Positions 34,267-43,257 of a stretch of DNA of 57,959 nt are shown one piece after another. Each line of letters starts with the position of its first letter. Position 1 is the stretch's first letter. The stretch is from the NCBI RefSeq assembly GCF_004402405.1, contig NZ_SOFE01000016.1, positions 1-57,959 on the forward strand. The letters are read 5' to 3'. Source of the stretch: Cryobacterium levicorallinum. GTDB taxonomy: Bacteria > Actinomycetota > Actinomycetes > Actinomycetales > Microbacteriaceae. The notes below the pieces were generated by a model. The model saw only the letters and a program-made list of their open reading frames with translations. It was not told the origin of the DNA and made no database searches. The position numbers and the translations under genes were made by a program.

Positions 34267-35148
34267 TCAGATCCCCAGCAACGCCGGCACGATAACGAGC
34301 CCGTTGAACGTCACGTGCGCCACGATCGCGCCGCCGATTCGTCCGGTTGCCAGCGCGAGCGCAGCCGCGGCGAGCCCGAAAATCAGGGTCGAAACTCCGA
34401 CCACGACCACGGTCGCAGTGTTTCCCGGGTCGATGGTCACAAGGTGCATCAGAGCAAAGGTCAGCCCGCTCACGCCAACCGCGATCGGCGCGGCCCAGCG
34501 CACGGCGCCGAGCGCCGTCACTCGCGCATAGACGCCCCGCAGCACGAGCCCGCGAAAGAATAGCTCTTCCACGAACGGGGCCAGCAGCAGCGGGGCCAGC
34601 AGCGCGCCGAACAGCCACCAGCCGTTGTAGACGGTCTCGCCGAAGGTAGCGCCGGCAGTTCCGATGCTGCCGAAGCCCAGAATCTCCATCAGGCTCGCCA
34701 CCGTGCGAGCCATCAGGCCGACCCCGAGTCCCCAGATCAGGTCGATTGGCCGAATCGACAGCCGGAGCAGGCTTTTTCTAGAGCGGATGCCGTTCCCCGC
34801 GTCGCCCCCGCCGGCCCGAGCAGGAGCAGAGTCGAAACCCCCCGTCGGGTTTGAAACCGCTCCAGCTGCAGCCGCGTCGCTACGAACCGCCGGACCCGGC
34901 CCATCCAGCGCCGAGCCCCAGCCGCCGCGCGCCACGCCAGCCCCAGCCACCCCAATCGCCACCAGCATCGGAACCCACACGCACAGGTACCCCAGCAAAT
35001 TCGCCACATTCGCGTCCCCGAAAGACGTGGAATCGGCCGATATCAGCAGCACCATGGCCACCACAAGGCCGAAGCCCGCCGGCATTAGAACGCTCACAGG
35101 TTGTTGCACAACCACTTTCCCCATAAGGCCCAATTTACCGGCACCCAT
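34267..35148 (-). CDS. CPBP-family (CAAX-like) intramembrane metalloprotease
   Basis: A 293-residue membrane protein with about seven helices. The ABI/CPBP motifs are present: EELFFRG (glutamates), LTFALMHLV (histidine) and HVTFN (third motif). A disordered, Gly/Ala/Pro-rich loop (about 75-115) separates the first two helices from the protease core. The ATG at 35148 is used; an ATG at 35124 (start MGKVVV) is equally possible since neither has a clear ribosome site. It lies between the LAxTG protein gene and the first BY-kinase gene but on the opposite strand, so a shared job is uncertain. Confidence 0.85.
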   Translation of the reverse strand: MGAGKLGLMGKVVVQQPVSVLMPAGFGLVVAMVLLISADSTSFGDANVANLLGYLCVWVPMLVAIGVAGAGVARGGWGSALDGPGPAVRSDAAAAGAVSNPTGGFDSAPARAGGGDAGNGIRSRKSLLRLSIRPIDLIWGLGVGLMARTVASLMEILGFGSIGTAGATFGETVYNGWWLFGALLAPLLLAPFVEELFFRGLVLRGVYARVTALGAVRWAAPIAVGVSGLTFALMHLVTIDPGNTATVVVVGVSTLIFGLAAAALALATGRIGGAIVAHVTFNGLVIVPALLGI

Positions 35149-35256
35149 CGCCGGTCGGCGCGAGTTTCAAAGTTCGGTACCCTCAGAAGTGGGGAACCGC
35201 GCGTTCGTGCGGTGCAGTACGGGCTGTATTCCTCGACACGAGGGGATCGCCCAAGC

Positions 35257-36690
35257 ATGGAACTTCGCGACTATATTCGCATTCTGCGCAAGAGCTGGGT
35301 ACTCATCGTGTTGTGCACGCTGGTGGCCGTTGGTGCGGCATCCACTTATTCAATTCTGCAGACGCCACAGTACAGCGCCACGTCCAAGGTGGTCACCCTG
35401 ACGCAGTCCAGCGGGTCCACCGCCGACCTCGCCCAGGGCAATAACTTCTCGGTCGCGCGCGTCAAGACCTATGCCGAACTCGCGACCACCCCGATCGTGT
35501 TGCTGCCCGTCATCGCCAGCCTCGACCTCGGTATCACGCCCGCCGAGCTGGCCAAGAAGGTTGCCGCCGCCGCACAGCTCGAAACCTCGATCATCGACGT
35601 GACCGTCACCGACACCGACCCGGTGCGGGCCGCAGACACGGCCAACGCCATTTCGAACAGCCTTACCGTCGTCGTTGAAGAGATTGAAACTCCCGACACG
35701 GTCGACGCGACCTCGCCGGTCAAGCTCACCCTCACGCAGGAGGCGACCGTTCCGATCGCGCCGATCAGTCCCAACGTGCCGCTCAATATCGCCCTCGGAG
35801 CGCTCGTGGGGCTGGCCCTCGGCGTCGGCGTCGCGGTGCTGCGCGAAACCCTCGAGACGCGCATCCGCAATACTCACGACGTTGAGCAGCTCACCGACCT
35901 ACCCATTCTCGGCGGCATCGTCTTCGACCCCAAGGCCAAAGAACGACCGCTCATCGTGCACGTCGACCCGCGCAGCCCGCGCGCCGAGTCCTTCCGCACC
36001 CTGCGCACCAACCTGCAGTATCTCGACGTGGGCCGGGTCGACCGTTCCTTCGTCATCACCTCCTCGATCGAGAGTGAAGGAAAGAGCACGACGGGCGCCA
36101 ACCTCGCCATCGCCCTGGCCGACGCCGGATCGCGTGTGCTGCTCGTCGATGCCGACCTGCGCCGCCCCAAGGTCGCGGACTACATGGACGTCGAGGGCGC
36201 TGTCGGCCTCACCGACGTTCTCATCGGCCGCGCCGATCTGGCCGACGTTATTCAGGCGTGGGGCAAGGCCCAGCTGTTCGTGCTGCCAGCCGGCCACGTG
36301 CCGCCCAACCCGAGCGAACTGCTCGGTTCGACCCGCATGACGCAGCTCATCACCGAGTTCAACCGGGCCTTCGACGTGGTCATTTTCGACGCACCGCCGC
36401 TTTTGCCGGTAACGGATGCCGCGATCCTCGCCAAAAATGTCGGTGGCGCCCTCATCGTCGTGGCCGCCGGTCGCACGCACAAGAACCAGCTAACCGGAGC
36501 CATCGCCGCCCTCGACAACGTCGGGGCGCCGATCTCCGGTCTCGTACTCACCATGCTCCCCACCAGCGGCCCGGATGCCTACGGTTACGGCCACTACGGC
36601 TACGGCTATAGCTACGGTGATCCCGAGGCCATCGCGCCCTCGATCCCGGCTGAACCGGCCCGCGCCCGCGGCGCGCGCGTCAAGTCCTAG
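35257..36690 (+). CDS. Wzz-BY-kinase chimera (polysaccharide co-polymerase/tyrosine autokinase), copy 1
   Basis: A 477-residue protein. The Wzz part has membrane helices at about 13-33 and 176-196 around an extracellular domain. The BY-kinase part has Walker A IESEGKSTTGANLA (271-284), Walker A' VLLVDADLRRP (294-304) and Walker B VVIFDAP (374-380). The C-terminal cluster YGYGHYGYGYSYG (442-454) supplies six tyrosines for autophosphorylation. Such proteins control chain length and export of capsule or exopolysaccharide. AGGGGA precedes the ATG at 35257. A close paralogue at 41231-42667 shares long identical stretches such as DPRSPRAESFRTLRTNLQYL. Confidence 0.93.
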   Translation: MELRDYIRILRKSWVLIVLCTLVAVGAASTYSILQTPQYSATSKVVTLTQSSGSTADLAQGNNFSVARVKTYAELATTPIVLLPVIASLDLGITPAELAKKVAAAAQLETSIIDVTVTDTDPVRAADTANAISNSLTVVVEEIETPDTVDATSPVKLTLTQEATVPIAPISPNVPLNIALGALVGLALGVGVAVLRETLETRIRNTHDVEQLTDLPILGGIVFDPKAKERPLIVHVDPRSPRAESFRTLRTNLQYLDVGRVDRSFVITSSIESEGKSTTGANLAIALADAGSRVLLVDADLRRPKVADYMDVEGAVGLTDVLIGRADLADVIQAWGKAQLFVLPAGHVPPNPSELLGSTRMTQLITEFNRAFDVVIFDAPPLLPVTDAAILAKNVGGALIVVAAGRTHKNQLTGAIAALDNVGAPISGLVLTMLPTSGPDAYGYGHYGYGYSYGDPEAIAPSIPAEPARARGARVKS

Positions 36691-36763
36691 CCAGCCCGAG
36701 CGGGGCGTGTGCAGGTGCGCGCGTCAAGTCCTGGCCGGTCCCGCGCTCTGCTTGAATAGGGCC

Positions 36764-38686
36764 ATGCCCTCTCCAGACTCGGCACGGCCTGCACCCGACT
36801 CTGATGACCCCGCGCCGCACGCGGCCGACGCAGCCTCCGCTGTGCCCGAAGTTTCCGAAGTTTCCGAGGCTGCACGGCCTGAGCCCGTCATTCCCGATGC
36901 CGCCTCGGCCGCGGAACCCCCAAAATCCCCCACGCGCCGCCGCACCATCGCGGGAGTCGTCGTCCTCGGCCTGCTCATCCTCGTCGTGGCGGCCACCGCC
37001 TGGGTCGGCATTCGCGGTCTTCAGGCCAGGGACGCCCTCGAAGCCGCCATTCCGCTCGCGTCGACCATTCAGGACGAAATCCTGGCCGGCGACGGTGCAC
37101 AAGCGGCCCAAACCGCTGCCGACCTGGCCGAATTCGCGGCAATAGCTCGGTCGCGCACGAGCGACCCGATCTGGCGCGGCTACGAATTTCTGCCGTTTCT
37201 CGGACCGAATCTCACGGCCGTGCGTGAACTCGCTACCGTCGTCGATGATGTCGCCCAGAACGCCGTCACCCCGCTGGCCGGTCTGGCCGGAACCCTCGAC
37301 CTGAACGCGTTCAAGCCCGTCGACGGATCGATCGCCCTGCAACCCCTGCTCGACGCGCAGTCGTCAGTTGACCAGGCCGACACAGCCCTCGCCCGCGCCG
37401 TAGAAGATGTCACTGCGATCGACACCGATAACGTACTCGCCGTGGTGCGCGACGCCGTCACTCGGCTGCAGAGCGTCACCGAGCAGACCGCGAGCAGCCT
37501 GGACGCCATGGACCGCGCCGTCACCCTGCTGCCGGCCATGCTCGGCGGGGCCGCTCCGCGCGACTATATCTTGCTGTTTCAGAACCTGGCCGAGCTGCGC
37601 GCGACCGGCGGCATCCCCGGCGCTCTTGCCCTGGTGCATACCGATCAGGGCAGCGTCGAACTCACCCAGCAGGCCACCGCTGAGGACTTTGACCCGTTTG
37701 CCGCGCCGGTGCTGCCGCTCGGCGACGACACGACCCTGATCTACGGGGACATCACCGGCGAATACATCCAAAATGTCACCCTCACGCCCGACTTCGCCCG
37801 AACCGGAGCCCTGGCCCGCGAAATGTGGCGGCTCCAATTCGGCCTCGAAGCCAACGGCGTGCTCTCGATCGACCCGGTTGCACTGAGCTACCTGCTCGAT
37901 GCCACCGGCCCGATCACCCTCGCTACCGGCGACGAACTCAACGCCGATAACGCGGTGTCACTGCTCCTGCACGACGTGTACGCGCGCTATGACGACTTGA
38001 AGCAGCAGGACATCTTCTTCGCGGCCGCCGCCGGCGCCGTGTTCGACGCCGTCAAGAGCGGTCGCGCCGACCCGACCAAACTCATCAGTGCGCTCGCCCG
38101 CGCCGGAGCCGAACACCGCGTGCTGGTCTGGAACGCCGACGAGACCGAACAGGCTGTGCTCGCCGACACCACCCTCGCCGGCGACCGCCCGTTCAGTGAC
38201 GATTCGACGAACCGATTCGGTCTCTATATCAACGACCTCTCCGGTGCGAAAATGGACTTCTACCTCGACGTTGAAACCGCCATCGGCCAACAGACCTGCC
38301 GCACCGACCGGCGCCCGCAATACACGCTCGAGGTCACCGTCACCAACACTGCACCAGCGGATGCCGCCACCTCCCTTCCCGTCTACGTCACCGGCCGCGG
38401 CATCTCGGGAGTGCCGCTCGGCAACATCAAGACCATGGTCTCGGCCTACGGTGTTCCGACGATGTACAACCTCGGAGTCACGCGGGACGGCGTCGACGCG
38501 GAACATGTTCCCGCGACCGATGCCAGCTATCCGGTGACGTCGCTGGTCTTCGAACTGGCTCCCGGCGAAAGCACCGTTTTGCACTTTGACTGGCTCGGCA
38601 CCGGGCCGTTCACCGGTGATCTCGCCCTGCGCAGCACCCCGTTGATAACGCTGCACGAAACCGAGAAGCTCGACCTCAGTTGTTAG
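36764..38686 (+). CDS. DUF4012 membrane-anchored protein, copy 1
   Basis: A 640-residue protein with a disordered acidic/Pro-rich cytoplasmic start, one membrane helix (61-82) and a large extracellular domain of the DUF4012 type (PRDYILLFQNLAELRATGGIPGALALV is a family-typical core). Two cysteines (CRTD near 500 and the C-terminal one) could pair. DUF4012 genes often accompany polysaccharide or surface-assembly genes; biochemical function is unknown. The ATG at 36764 has AGGG just upstream, and CTCTGCTTGAATAGGGC before it is identical in copy 2. It starts 73 bp after the kinase gene and 62 bp before its paralogue. Confidence 0.88.
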   Translation: MPSPDSARPAPDSDDPAPHAADAASAVPEVSEVSEAARPEPVIPDAASAAEPPKSPTRRRTIAGVVVLGLLILVVAATAWVGIRGLQARDALEAAIPLASTIQDEILAGDGAQAAQTAADLAEFAAIARSRTSDPIWRGYEFLPFLGPNLTAVRELATVVDDVAQNAVTPLAGLAGTLDLNAFKPVDGSIALQPLLDAQSSVDQADTALARAVEDVTAIDTDNVLAVVRDAVTRLQSVTEQTASSLDAMDRAVTLLPAMLGGAAPRDYILLFQNLAELRATGGIPGALALVHTDQGSVELTQQATAEDFDPFAAPVLPLGDDTTLIYGDITGEYIQNVTLTPDFARTGALAREMWRLQFGLEANGVLSIDPVALSYLLDATGPITLATGDELNADNAVSLLLHDVYARYDDLKQQDIFFAAAAGAVFDAVKSGRADPTKLISALARAGAEHRVLVWNADETEQAVLADTTLAGDRPFSDDSTNRFGLYINDLSGAKMDFYLDVETAIGQQTCRTDRRPQYTLEVTVTNTAPADAATSLPVYVTGRGISGVPLGNIKTMVSAYGVPTMYNLGVTRDGVDAEHVPATDASYPVTSLVFELAPGESTVLHFDWLGTGPFTGDLALRSTPLITLHETEKLDLSC

Positions 38687-38748
38687 CGTCGACTCGCGAT
38701 TCACCGCGCAGGCGCTAACCGGCTGGTGCGCTCTGCTTGAATAGGGCA

Positions 38749-40548
38749 ATGTCTTCGTCCCGTTCCGCGCACGCCGCACCCGCGAAAAAGCCGAAAAAAA
38801 CACGAACCATCGTCGGGCTCTCCGTACTCGGGCTGCTCGTGATCATCGTGGCGGCCACCGCCTGGGTCGGCATTCGCGGTCTGCAGGCCAAAGACGCCCT
38901 CGAAGCTGCCGTTCCGCTCGCGTCGACCATTCAAGATCAGATTCTCGCCGGTAACGGTGAACAGGCGGCCCAAACCGCCGCCGACCTGGCCGAATTCGCG
39001 GCGACAGCGCGGTCGCGCACGAGCGACCCGATCTGGGGCAGCTACGAACTGCTCCCGTTCCTCGGCCCCAACCTCACGGCCGTGCGCGAACTGGCCGCCG
39101 TCGTCGACGATGTCGCCCAGAACGTCGTCACCCCGCTGGCCGGTTTGGCCGGCACCCTCGACCTGAACGCGTTCAAGCCCGTCGACGGTTCGATCGCCCT
39201 GCAACCTTTGCTCGACGCACAGCCGCCCGTCGTGCAGGCCAACACCGCGCTCACCAGCGCCGCAGAAGATGTCAATGCCATCAATACCGACGATGTGCAC
39301 GACGCCGTGCGCGACGCTGTCACCCGGCTGCAAACCGTCACCAACGACACCGCGGTCACGCTCGACGCCATGGACCGCGCCGTCACCCTGCTGCCGGCCA
39401 TGCTCGGTGCGACGGCACCGCGCGACTACATTCTGCTGTTTCAGAACCCGGCCGAACTGCGCTCCACCGGTGGTATCCCCGGCGCGCTCGCCCTGCTGCA
39501 CACCGACAACGGAGGCATCGAACTCACCCAACAGGCCAGCTCGAGCTCCTTTCCGCAGTACGAAGCCCCCGTATTGCCGCTGAGCGACGCCACCCGATCC
39601 ATCTACGGCGACATCACCGGCGAATTCATTCAAAACGTCACGATGACCCCGGACTTCGCAGAGACCGGTGCGCTCGCCCGCGAAATGTGGCGCCTCGAAT
39701 TCGGCCTCGAAGCCAACGGCGTGCTCTCGGTCGACCCGGTCGCGCTGAGCTACCTGCTCGATGCTACCGGCCCGATCACCCTCGCCACCGGCGACGAACT
39801 CACCGCCGACAACGCCGTGCAGCTGCTGCTGAGCGATGTCTACGCGCGCTACGAAGTGCCGGCTCAGCAGGACGCCTTCTTCGCGGTCGCGGCTGGCGCC
39901 GTATTCGACGCCGTGAAGAGCGGCCGCGCCGACCCGACCAAACTCCTCGCCGCACTCGCCCGTGCTGGAGCCGAACACCGCGTGCTGGTCTGGAACGCCG
40001 ACGAGACCGAGCAGACCGTTCTCGCCGGCACCACCCTGGCCGGCGCCCGGCCGGTCAGTGACGACCAGACCAATCGCTTCGGCCTCTTTCTCAACGACGG
40101 CACCGGCGCCAAAATGGACCTCTACCTCGACGTCTCCACCGCCCTCGGCCAGCAGACCTGCCGGGAAGACCTGCGCCCGCAGTACACGCTCGAGGTCACC
40201 CTCAGCAATACCGCACCAGCGGATGCCGCCACCAGCCTCCCCGCGTACGTGACCGGCGGCGGCGTGTTCGACGTGCCCCTCGGCAGCATCAAGACCGTTG
40301 TTTCGGCCTATGGAACCCCCGAGGTGCAGAACCTCGGCCTCACCCGCGACGGCGCTGAGGCGCCGTACCATCCGGCGGCCGATGCCACCTATCCGGTGAG
40401 CACCATCGCGATCGAACTGGCACCCGGTGAAAGTACAGTGCTGCGCTTCAACTGGCTCGGCCCGGAGCCATTCTCCGGCGATCTCGAGCTGCGCAGCACG
40501 CCACTGATCGCGCTCAACGACACGGCATCACTAGACTTCATTTGCTAG
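38749..40548 (+). CDS. DUF4012 membrane-anchored protein, copy 2
   Basis: A 599-residue tandem paralogue of the preceding gene, missing most of the disordered N-terminus: the membrane helix starts near residue 19 (TIVGLSVLGLLVIIVAATAW). From IRGLQAKDALEAA to the final DFIC cysteine the two are alignable throughout and identical over many segments (FAATARSRTSDPIW, FKPVDGSIALQPLLDAQ, AGAEHRVLVWNADETEQ). The same 17-base leader CTCTGCTTGAATAGGGC precedes the ATG. Role presumably in surface or polysaccharide assembly with the two kinases. Confidence 0.88.
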   Translation: MSSSRSAHAAPAKKPKKTRTIVGLSVLGLLVIIVAATAWVGIRGLQAKDALEAAVPLASTIQDQILAGNGEQAAQTAADLAEFAATARSRTSDPIWGSYELLPFLGPNLTAVRELAAVVDDVAQNVVTPLAGLAGTLDLNAFKPVDGSIALQPLLDAQPPVVQANTALTSAAEDVNAINTDDVHDAVRDAVTRLQTVTNDTAVTLDAMDRAVTLLPAMLGATAPRDYILLFQNPAELRSTGGIPGALALLHTDNGGIELTQQASSSSFPQYEAPVLPLSDATRSIYGDITGEFIQNVTMTPDFAETGALAREMWRLEFGLEANGVLSVDPVALSYLLDATGPITLATGDELTADNAVQLLLSDVYARYEVPAQQDAFFAVAAGAVFDAVKSGRADPTKLLAALARAGAEHRVLVWNADETEQTVLAGTTLAGARPVSDDQTNRFGLFLNDGTGAKMDLYLDVSTALGQQTCREDLRPQYTLEVTLSNTAPADAATSLPAYVTGGGVFDVPLGSIKTVVSAYGTPEVQNLGLTRDGAEAPYHPAADATYPVSTIAIELAPGESTVLRFNWLGPEPFSGDLELRSTPLIALNDTASLDFIC

Positions 40549-40598
40549 GGGTTCGCCCAGAGCGTTCCTGCCACACAATGCACTACGGGGGATTCGTC

Positions 40599-41123
40599 TT
40601 GTTTAGAAAAGTTCTTGCCACGCTCGCGCTCGTCGGAGTCGCCGTTTTGGCCGGTCCAGTGGCCGCGCACGCCGCCGGGTACGTGGCCGCCGACCTCATC
40701 ACCGTCTCCGGTAGTCAGGCCGCCGGCAGCACGGTGAGAGTAGCGTTCGATGACGACGCCTTCACCGCCGAGGAGCAGGTTTCGATCGCCGTGTCGGGCG
40801 AAGGCTCGGCCACCCTGGCCACGCTGCGTTCCGCTACCGTCGACACCCAGAAGGCGGCCACGAGTACCGGCGCCCTCGACCTCAAGGTCACCCTGCCGAA
40901 CGACGCAACCGGCTCGTACACCCTCACCGCCATCGGAGACAGCTCGCAGAACATCGGCACCGCCACGATAACGGTCGTTGCCGCCGACGGAGCCGGCCTC
41001 GCCACCGCCGGATTCGACGTGCCGACCGCCCTCATCTACAGCGCCGCCGGCGCCCTGCTGCTCGGCCTGGGCCTCGTCATCACCCTCCGTGTCACCCTGC
41101 GCCGCCGCGCTACCACCGCCTGA
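40599..41123 (+). CDS. Secreted anchored protein, diverged paralogue with LATAG
   Basis: A 174-residue exported protein paralogous to 33543-34091: signal peptide ending in AAHA, a beta-rich domain with matching blocks (YVAADLITVSG, VRVAFDDDAF, ATGSYTLTAIG, GTATITVVAADG), a C-terminal helix and an RRR tail. The sorting position reads LATAG (134-138) instead of LAxTG, so sortase recognition may be lost and it may stay as a membrane-anchored protein. The TTG at 40599 is preferred because GGGGGA lies 7 bases upstream and MFRKVLA aligns with MFKKSLA of the paralogue; an ATG at 40578 is the alternative. Confidence 0.8.
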   Translation: MFRKVLATLALVGVAVLAGPVAAHAAGYVAADLITVSGSQAAGSTVRVAFDDDAFTAEEQVSIAVSGEGSATLATLRSATVDTQKAATSTGALDLKVTLPNDATGSYTLTAIGDSSQNIGTATITVVAADGAGLATAGFDVPTALIYSAAGALLLGLGLVITLRVTLRRRATTA

Positions 41124-41230
41124 TTCGACAGCTCACCCCCTGATTGTGGGCCGCTTGCGCAACCAAGTGGCCCTTTCACCTGTGTCAAGCTACTGGTTGG
41201 CAACTTTGTATCGCAACGAAAGGTAGCAGC

Positions 41231-42667
41231 GTGGAACTCCGCGACTACATCCGCATCCTTCAGAAGAGTTGGATGCTCATCGTGGCGCTGACCCTCGTGG
41301 CCGTCGCGGCGGCATCCGTTTTCTCAATTTTGCAAACACCGACGTTCAGCGCGACGAGCCGGGTGTTCGTATCGACACAGTCCAGCGGCAGCACGAGCGA
41401 TCTCGTGCAGGGCGCGAGCTTCACGGTCGCTCGGGTCAAGACCTACTCCGGCATCGCGGTCTCACCGCTGGTGCTGCTGCCGGTCATCGAGACCCTCCGG
41501 CTAGACCAGACCGCAGCCGAACTCGCCAGGAACATCGCTGTGTCGGCGCCGCTCGATACCGCGATCATTGACATTGCCGTCACCGACGACGACCCGCGCC
41601 GCGCCGCCGACATCGCCAACGCGGTCTCCGAGAGCCTCGCCGTTGGCGTGCAGGAGATCGAGCAGCGCGACGCGGTCACTGGGGCGCCCACCGTGAAACT
41701 CACCCGCATCCAGGTGGCCAGCGTTCCGTCCGCTGCGGTCGCCCCGAACGTTCCCCTCAATATTGCGCTCGGCGCGCTCGTGGGCCTCGCCGTCGGCGTC
41801 GGCCTCGCGGTGCTGCGCGAAACGCTCGACACCCGCATTCGCAGCCAGCGCGATGTGGAACAGGTCACCGCGCTGCCCATCATCGGCGGTATCGTCTTCG
41901 ATCCGAAGGCGACCGAGCGCCCGCTCATCGTGCACGCCGACCCGCGCAGCCCGCGCGCGGAGTCCTTTCGCACGCTGCGCACCAACCTGCAGTACCTTGA
42001 CGTGGAGCGGCGGGACCGCTGCTTCGTGGTCACCTCCTCGATCGGCAGCGAGGGCAAGAGCACCACGAGCGCCAACCTGGCCATTTCGCTAGCGGATGCC
42101 GGCACCCGCGTTCTGCTCGTCGACGCCGACCTGCGCAAACCGCGCGTCGCCGACTACATGAACATCGAGGGCGGTGTCGGCCTCACCGACGTGCTCGTCG
42201 GCCGAGCCGAACTCGAGGATGTCATTCAGCCCTGGGGCAGCGGTCAGCTGTTCGTGCTGCCCGCCGGGCGCATTCCGCCGAACCCGAGCGAGCTGCTCGG
42301 GTCGTCGCGCATGGCGCAGATCATCGAGGAGTTCAACCGCACCTTTGATGTCGTCATTTTCGACAGCCCGCCGCTGCTTCCCGTAACGGATGCCGCTATT
42401 CTCGCCAAGAGCGTCGGTGGCGCCATTGTCATCGTCGCCGCGGGACGCACCCAGAAGAACCAGCTCACCGGAGCCATCGCCGCGCTCGACAAGGTCGGCG
42501 CTCCGATCAGCGGCGTCGTCATGACCATGCTGCCGACCAAGGGACCGGATGCCTACGGCTACGGCCACTACGGCCAGTACGGTTACGGACACACCTACGG
42601 CGACACCGGTTCGGCCCCCGAGGTCATCGCTCCCGCCTACTCGCGCCGATCAAGGGCCAAAGCATGA
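41231..42667 (+). CDS. Wzz-BY-kinase chimera, copy 2
   Basis: A 478-residue paralogue of 35257-36690 with the same layout: Wzz helices near 13-33 and 176-196, Walker A IGSEGKSTTSANLA, Walker A' VLLVDADLRKP, Walker B VVIFDSPP and the tyrosine cluster YGYGHYGQYGYGHTYG. The start is GTG at 41231 after AAAGG. Its stop overlaps the start of a low-molecular-weight tyrosine phosphatase by four bases, the usual kinase-phosphatase pairing of Wzc/Wzb-type control. Copy 1 has no phosphatase of its own, so one phosphatase may serve both. Confidence 0.93.
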   Translation: MELRDYIRILQKSWMLIVALTLVAVAAASVFSILQTPTFSATSRVFVSTQSSGSTSDLVQGASFTVARVKTYSGIAVSPLVLLPVIETLRLDQTAAELARNIAVSAPLDTAIIDIAVTDDDPRRAADIANAVSESLAVGVQEIEQRDAVTGAPTVKLTRIQVASVPSAAVAPNVPLNIALGALVGLAVGVGLAVLRETLDTRIRSQRDVEQVTALPIIGGIVFDPKATERPLIVHADPRSPRAESFRTLRTNLQYLDVERRDRCFVVTSSIGSEGKSTTSANLAISLADAGTRVLLVDADLRKPRVADYMNIEGGVGLTDVLVGRAELEDVIQPWGSGQLFVLPAGRIPPNPSELLGSSRMAQIIEEFNRTFDVVIFDSPPLLPVTDAAILAKSVGGAIVIVAAGRTQKNQLTGAIAALDKVGAPISGVVMTMLPTKGPDAYGYGHYGQYGYGHTYGDTGSAPEVIAPAYSRRSRAKA

Positions 42668-43257
42668 CCGCCCGCATCCTCATCGTCTGCACCGGAAACA
42701 TCTGCCGGTCGCCACTGGGGGAGCAGCTGCTGCGGGAAAACCTGCGCAACGCCGGCATCGATGCCGTGGTCACGAGCGCCGGAACCCACGCCATGACGGG
42801 CAGCGCCATGACGCCCGAAGCCGCCGCTCTGTCGACGCAATACGGCGCGTCAAACACCGAGCACGTCGCTCGGCAGCTCACCGAGAAGCTCATTGCCGAC
42901 GCCGACCTCGTGCTCGCTGCCACCCGCGATCACCGTCGAGACGTCGTCACCCTGCTGCCCAAAGCCACTCGCTACACCTTCACCCTCAACCAGTTCGCCC
43001 GCCTGGTGGCCCCGGCCAAAGCCGAAGATTTCGCCGCTGACACTTCCCGCGCTGACGCCCAAACAGGCCTCGACTTCCCCGCCTTCGTCGCGTCCGTCGC
43101 CTCGACCCGCGGACTCCACCCCTCGCCCAACCCGCCGACCCTCGACGACGTCGAGGACCCTTACCGCCAGCCCGCTGCCGTCTATGACCGCGCCGCCGCG
43201 GCGATCAACGCCTCCGTCACCACGATCACCGCCGCCCTGATCGCGGCAGGAGCCTAA
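42664..43257 (+). CDS. Low-molecular-weight protein-tyrosine phosphatase
   Basis: A 197-residue phosphatase with the P-loop VCTGNICRSP (8-17; nucleophile Cys9, Arg15) and the general acid aspartate in DVEDPYRQP. The length is somewhat above the usual ~150 because of an inserted segment around FAADTSRADAQTGLDFPAFVASVASTRGL. The ATG overlaps the BY-kinase stop (ATGA) and its own stop overlaps the next gene start, so three genes are coupled. It should remove phosphate from the kinase tyrosine cluster and thereby cycle exopolysaccharide assembly. Confidence 0.94.
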   Translation: MTARILIVCTGNICRSPLGEQLLRENLRNAGIDAVVTSAGTHAMTGSAMTPEAAALSTQYGASNTEHVARQLTEKLIADADLVLAATRDHRRDVVTLLPKATRYTFTLNQFARLVAPAKAEDFAADTSRADAQTGLDFPAFVASVASTRGLHPSPNPPTLDDVEDPYRQPAAVYDRAAAAINASVTTITAALIAAGA

